This document shows, piece after piece, positions 63,827 to 64,000 of a stretch of DNA of 64,000 bases (its first letter is position 1; each line of letters begins with the position of its first letter). The notes below the pieces were generated by a model. The model was not told the origin of the DNA. It made no database searches and was given only the letters and a program-made list of their open reading frames with translations. A program made the position numbers and the translations under genes. Location of the stretch: the NCBI GenBank assembly GCA_026874595.1, contig CM049311.1, positions 13,855,676-13,919,675 of the forward strand, in the 5' to 3' direction. This stretch comes from Sipunculus nudus. Its lineage: Eukaryota; Annelida; Sipuncula; Golfingiida; Sipunculidae.

Positions 63827-64000
63827 GTGTGCTCAGTGCTTGGTTTTAGTGTTTGGAAAATTTGTAATTTCTTAGACAAAGTATTTAACATAAAATATTT
63901 TACTTAATTTTTTATCATTTAAATAGCATAATTAAAGAAAGGGAGGCATTTGTCATTGCTCGTTTCATCAGAACACCACACATGCATGTGTCTCCCCTAT
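63827..64000. other. Non-coding window end
   Basis: Sequence after the (GTTATA)n tail of the retrotransposon; I see nothing further. Confidence 0.5.

Overview
The window is nuclear DNA from an animal, most likely a lophotrochozoan and probably a mollusc. It is AT-rich, has short exons with GT-AG introns, and carries many microsatellites, minisatellites and small DNA transposons plus one dead CR1/L2-like retrotransposon. The taxon is inferred from gene and repeat style; nothing in the sequence proves it. No bacterial operons, CRISPR arrays or intact transposase genes are visible.

Two multi-exon genes can be rebuilt exon by exon, both on the minus strand. (1) At 2.8-6.2 kb, a seven-exon gene encodes a 344-residue protein. 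It has an N-terminal CBM20 (starch/glycogen-binding) module, an unrecognised middle region, and a Lys-rich tail built from a tandemly duplicated exon. Every intron is phase 1. (2) At 19.1-29.1 kb, an eight-exon gene encodes a 503-residue secreted protein. It has a signal peptide, an N-terminal region resembling lysozyme/transglycosylase folds, a complete VWA domain with an intact MIDAS, a C-terminal region, and a tail that looks like a GPI-anchor signal. A broken copy of its seventh exon lies in opposite orientation at 16.7 kb. Weak evidence for parts of a further plus-strand gene lies at 43.0-45.8 kb.

The rest is repeats. At 1.6-2.8 kb there are relics of a minisatellite-bearing family. At 7.0-7.8 kb there is a possible solo LTR. 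At 8.6-11.5 kb there is a 36-bp minisatellite inside a 986-bp tandem duplication. TA-flanked pogo/Tc1-like elements lie at 12.0-12.9, 22.1-22.3 and 37.9-40.2 kb, the last interrupted by a 1.49-kb hAT-like element with GC-rich ends. Other small inverted-repeat elements lie at 15.3, 31.0 and 36.1 kb. A 54-bp minisatellite lies in an intron of the VWA gene. From 46.5 to 59.5 kb there is a 13-kb satellite complex: a ~103-109-bp (GAC)n-rich array, a 41-bp satellite in two 2.55-kb higher-order copies, and the same ~105-bp array in inverted orientation. From 60.3 to 63.8 kb there is a non-LTR retrotransposon with APE endonuclease and reverse transcriptase regions, inactivated by stops and frameshifts.

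The two genes share no obvious pathway. One looks like an intracellular glycan-binding protein and the other like a cell-surface protein.
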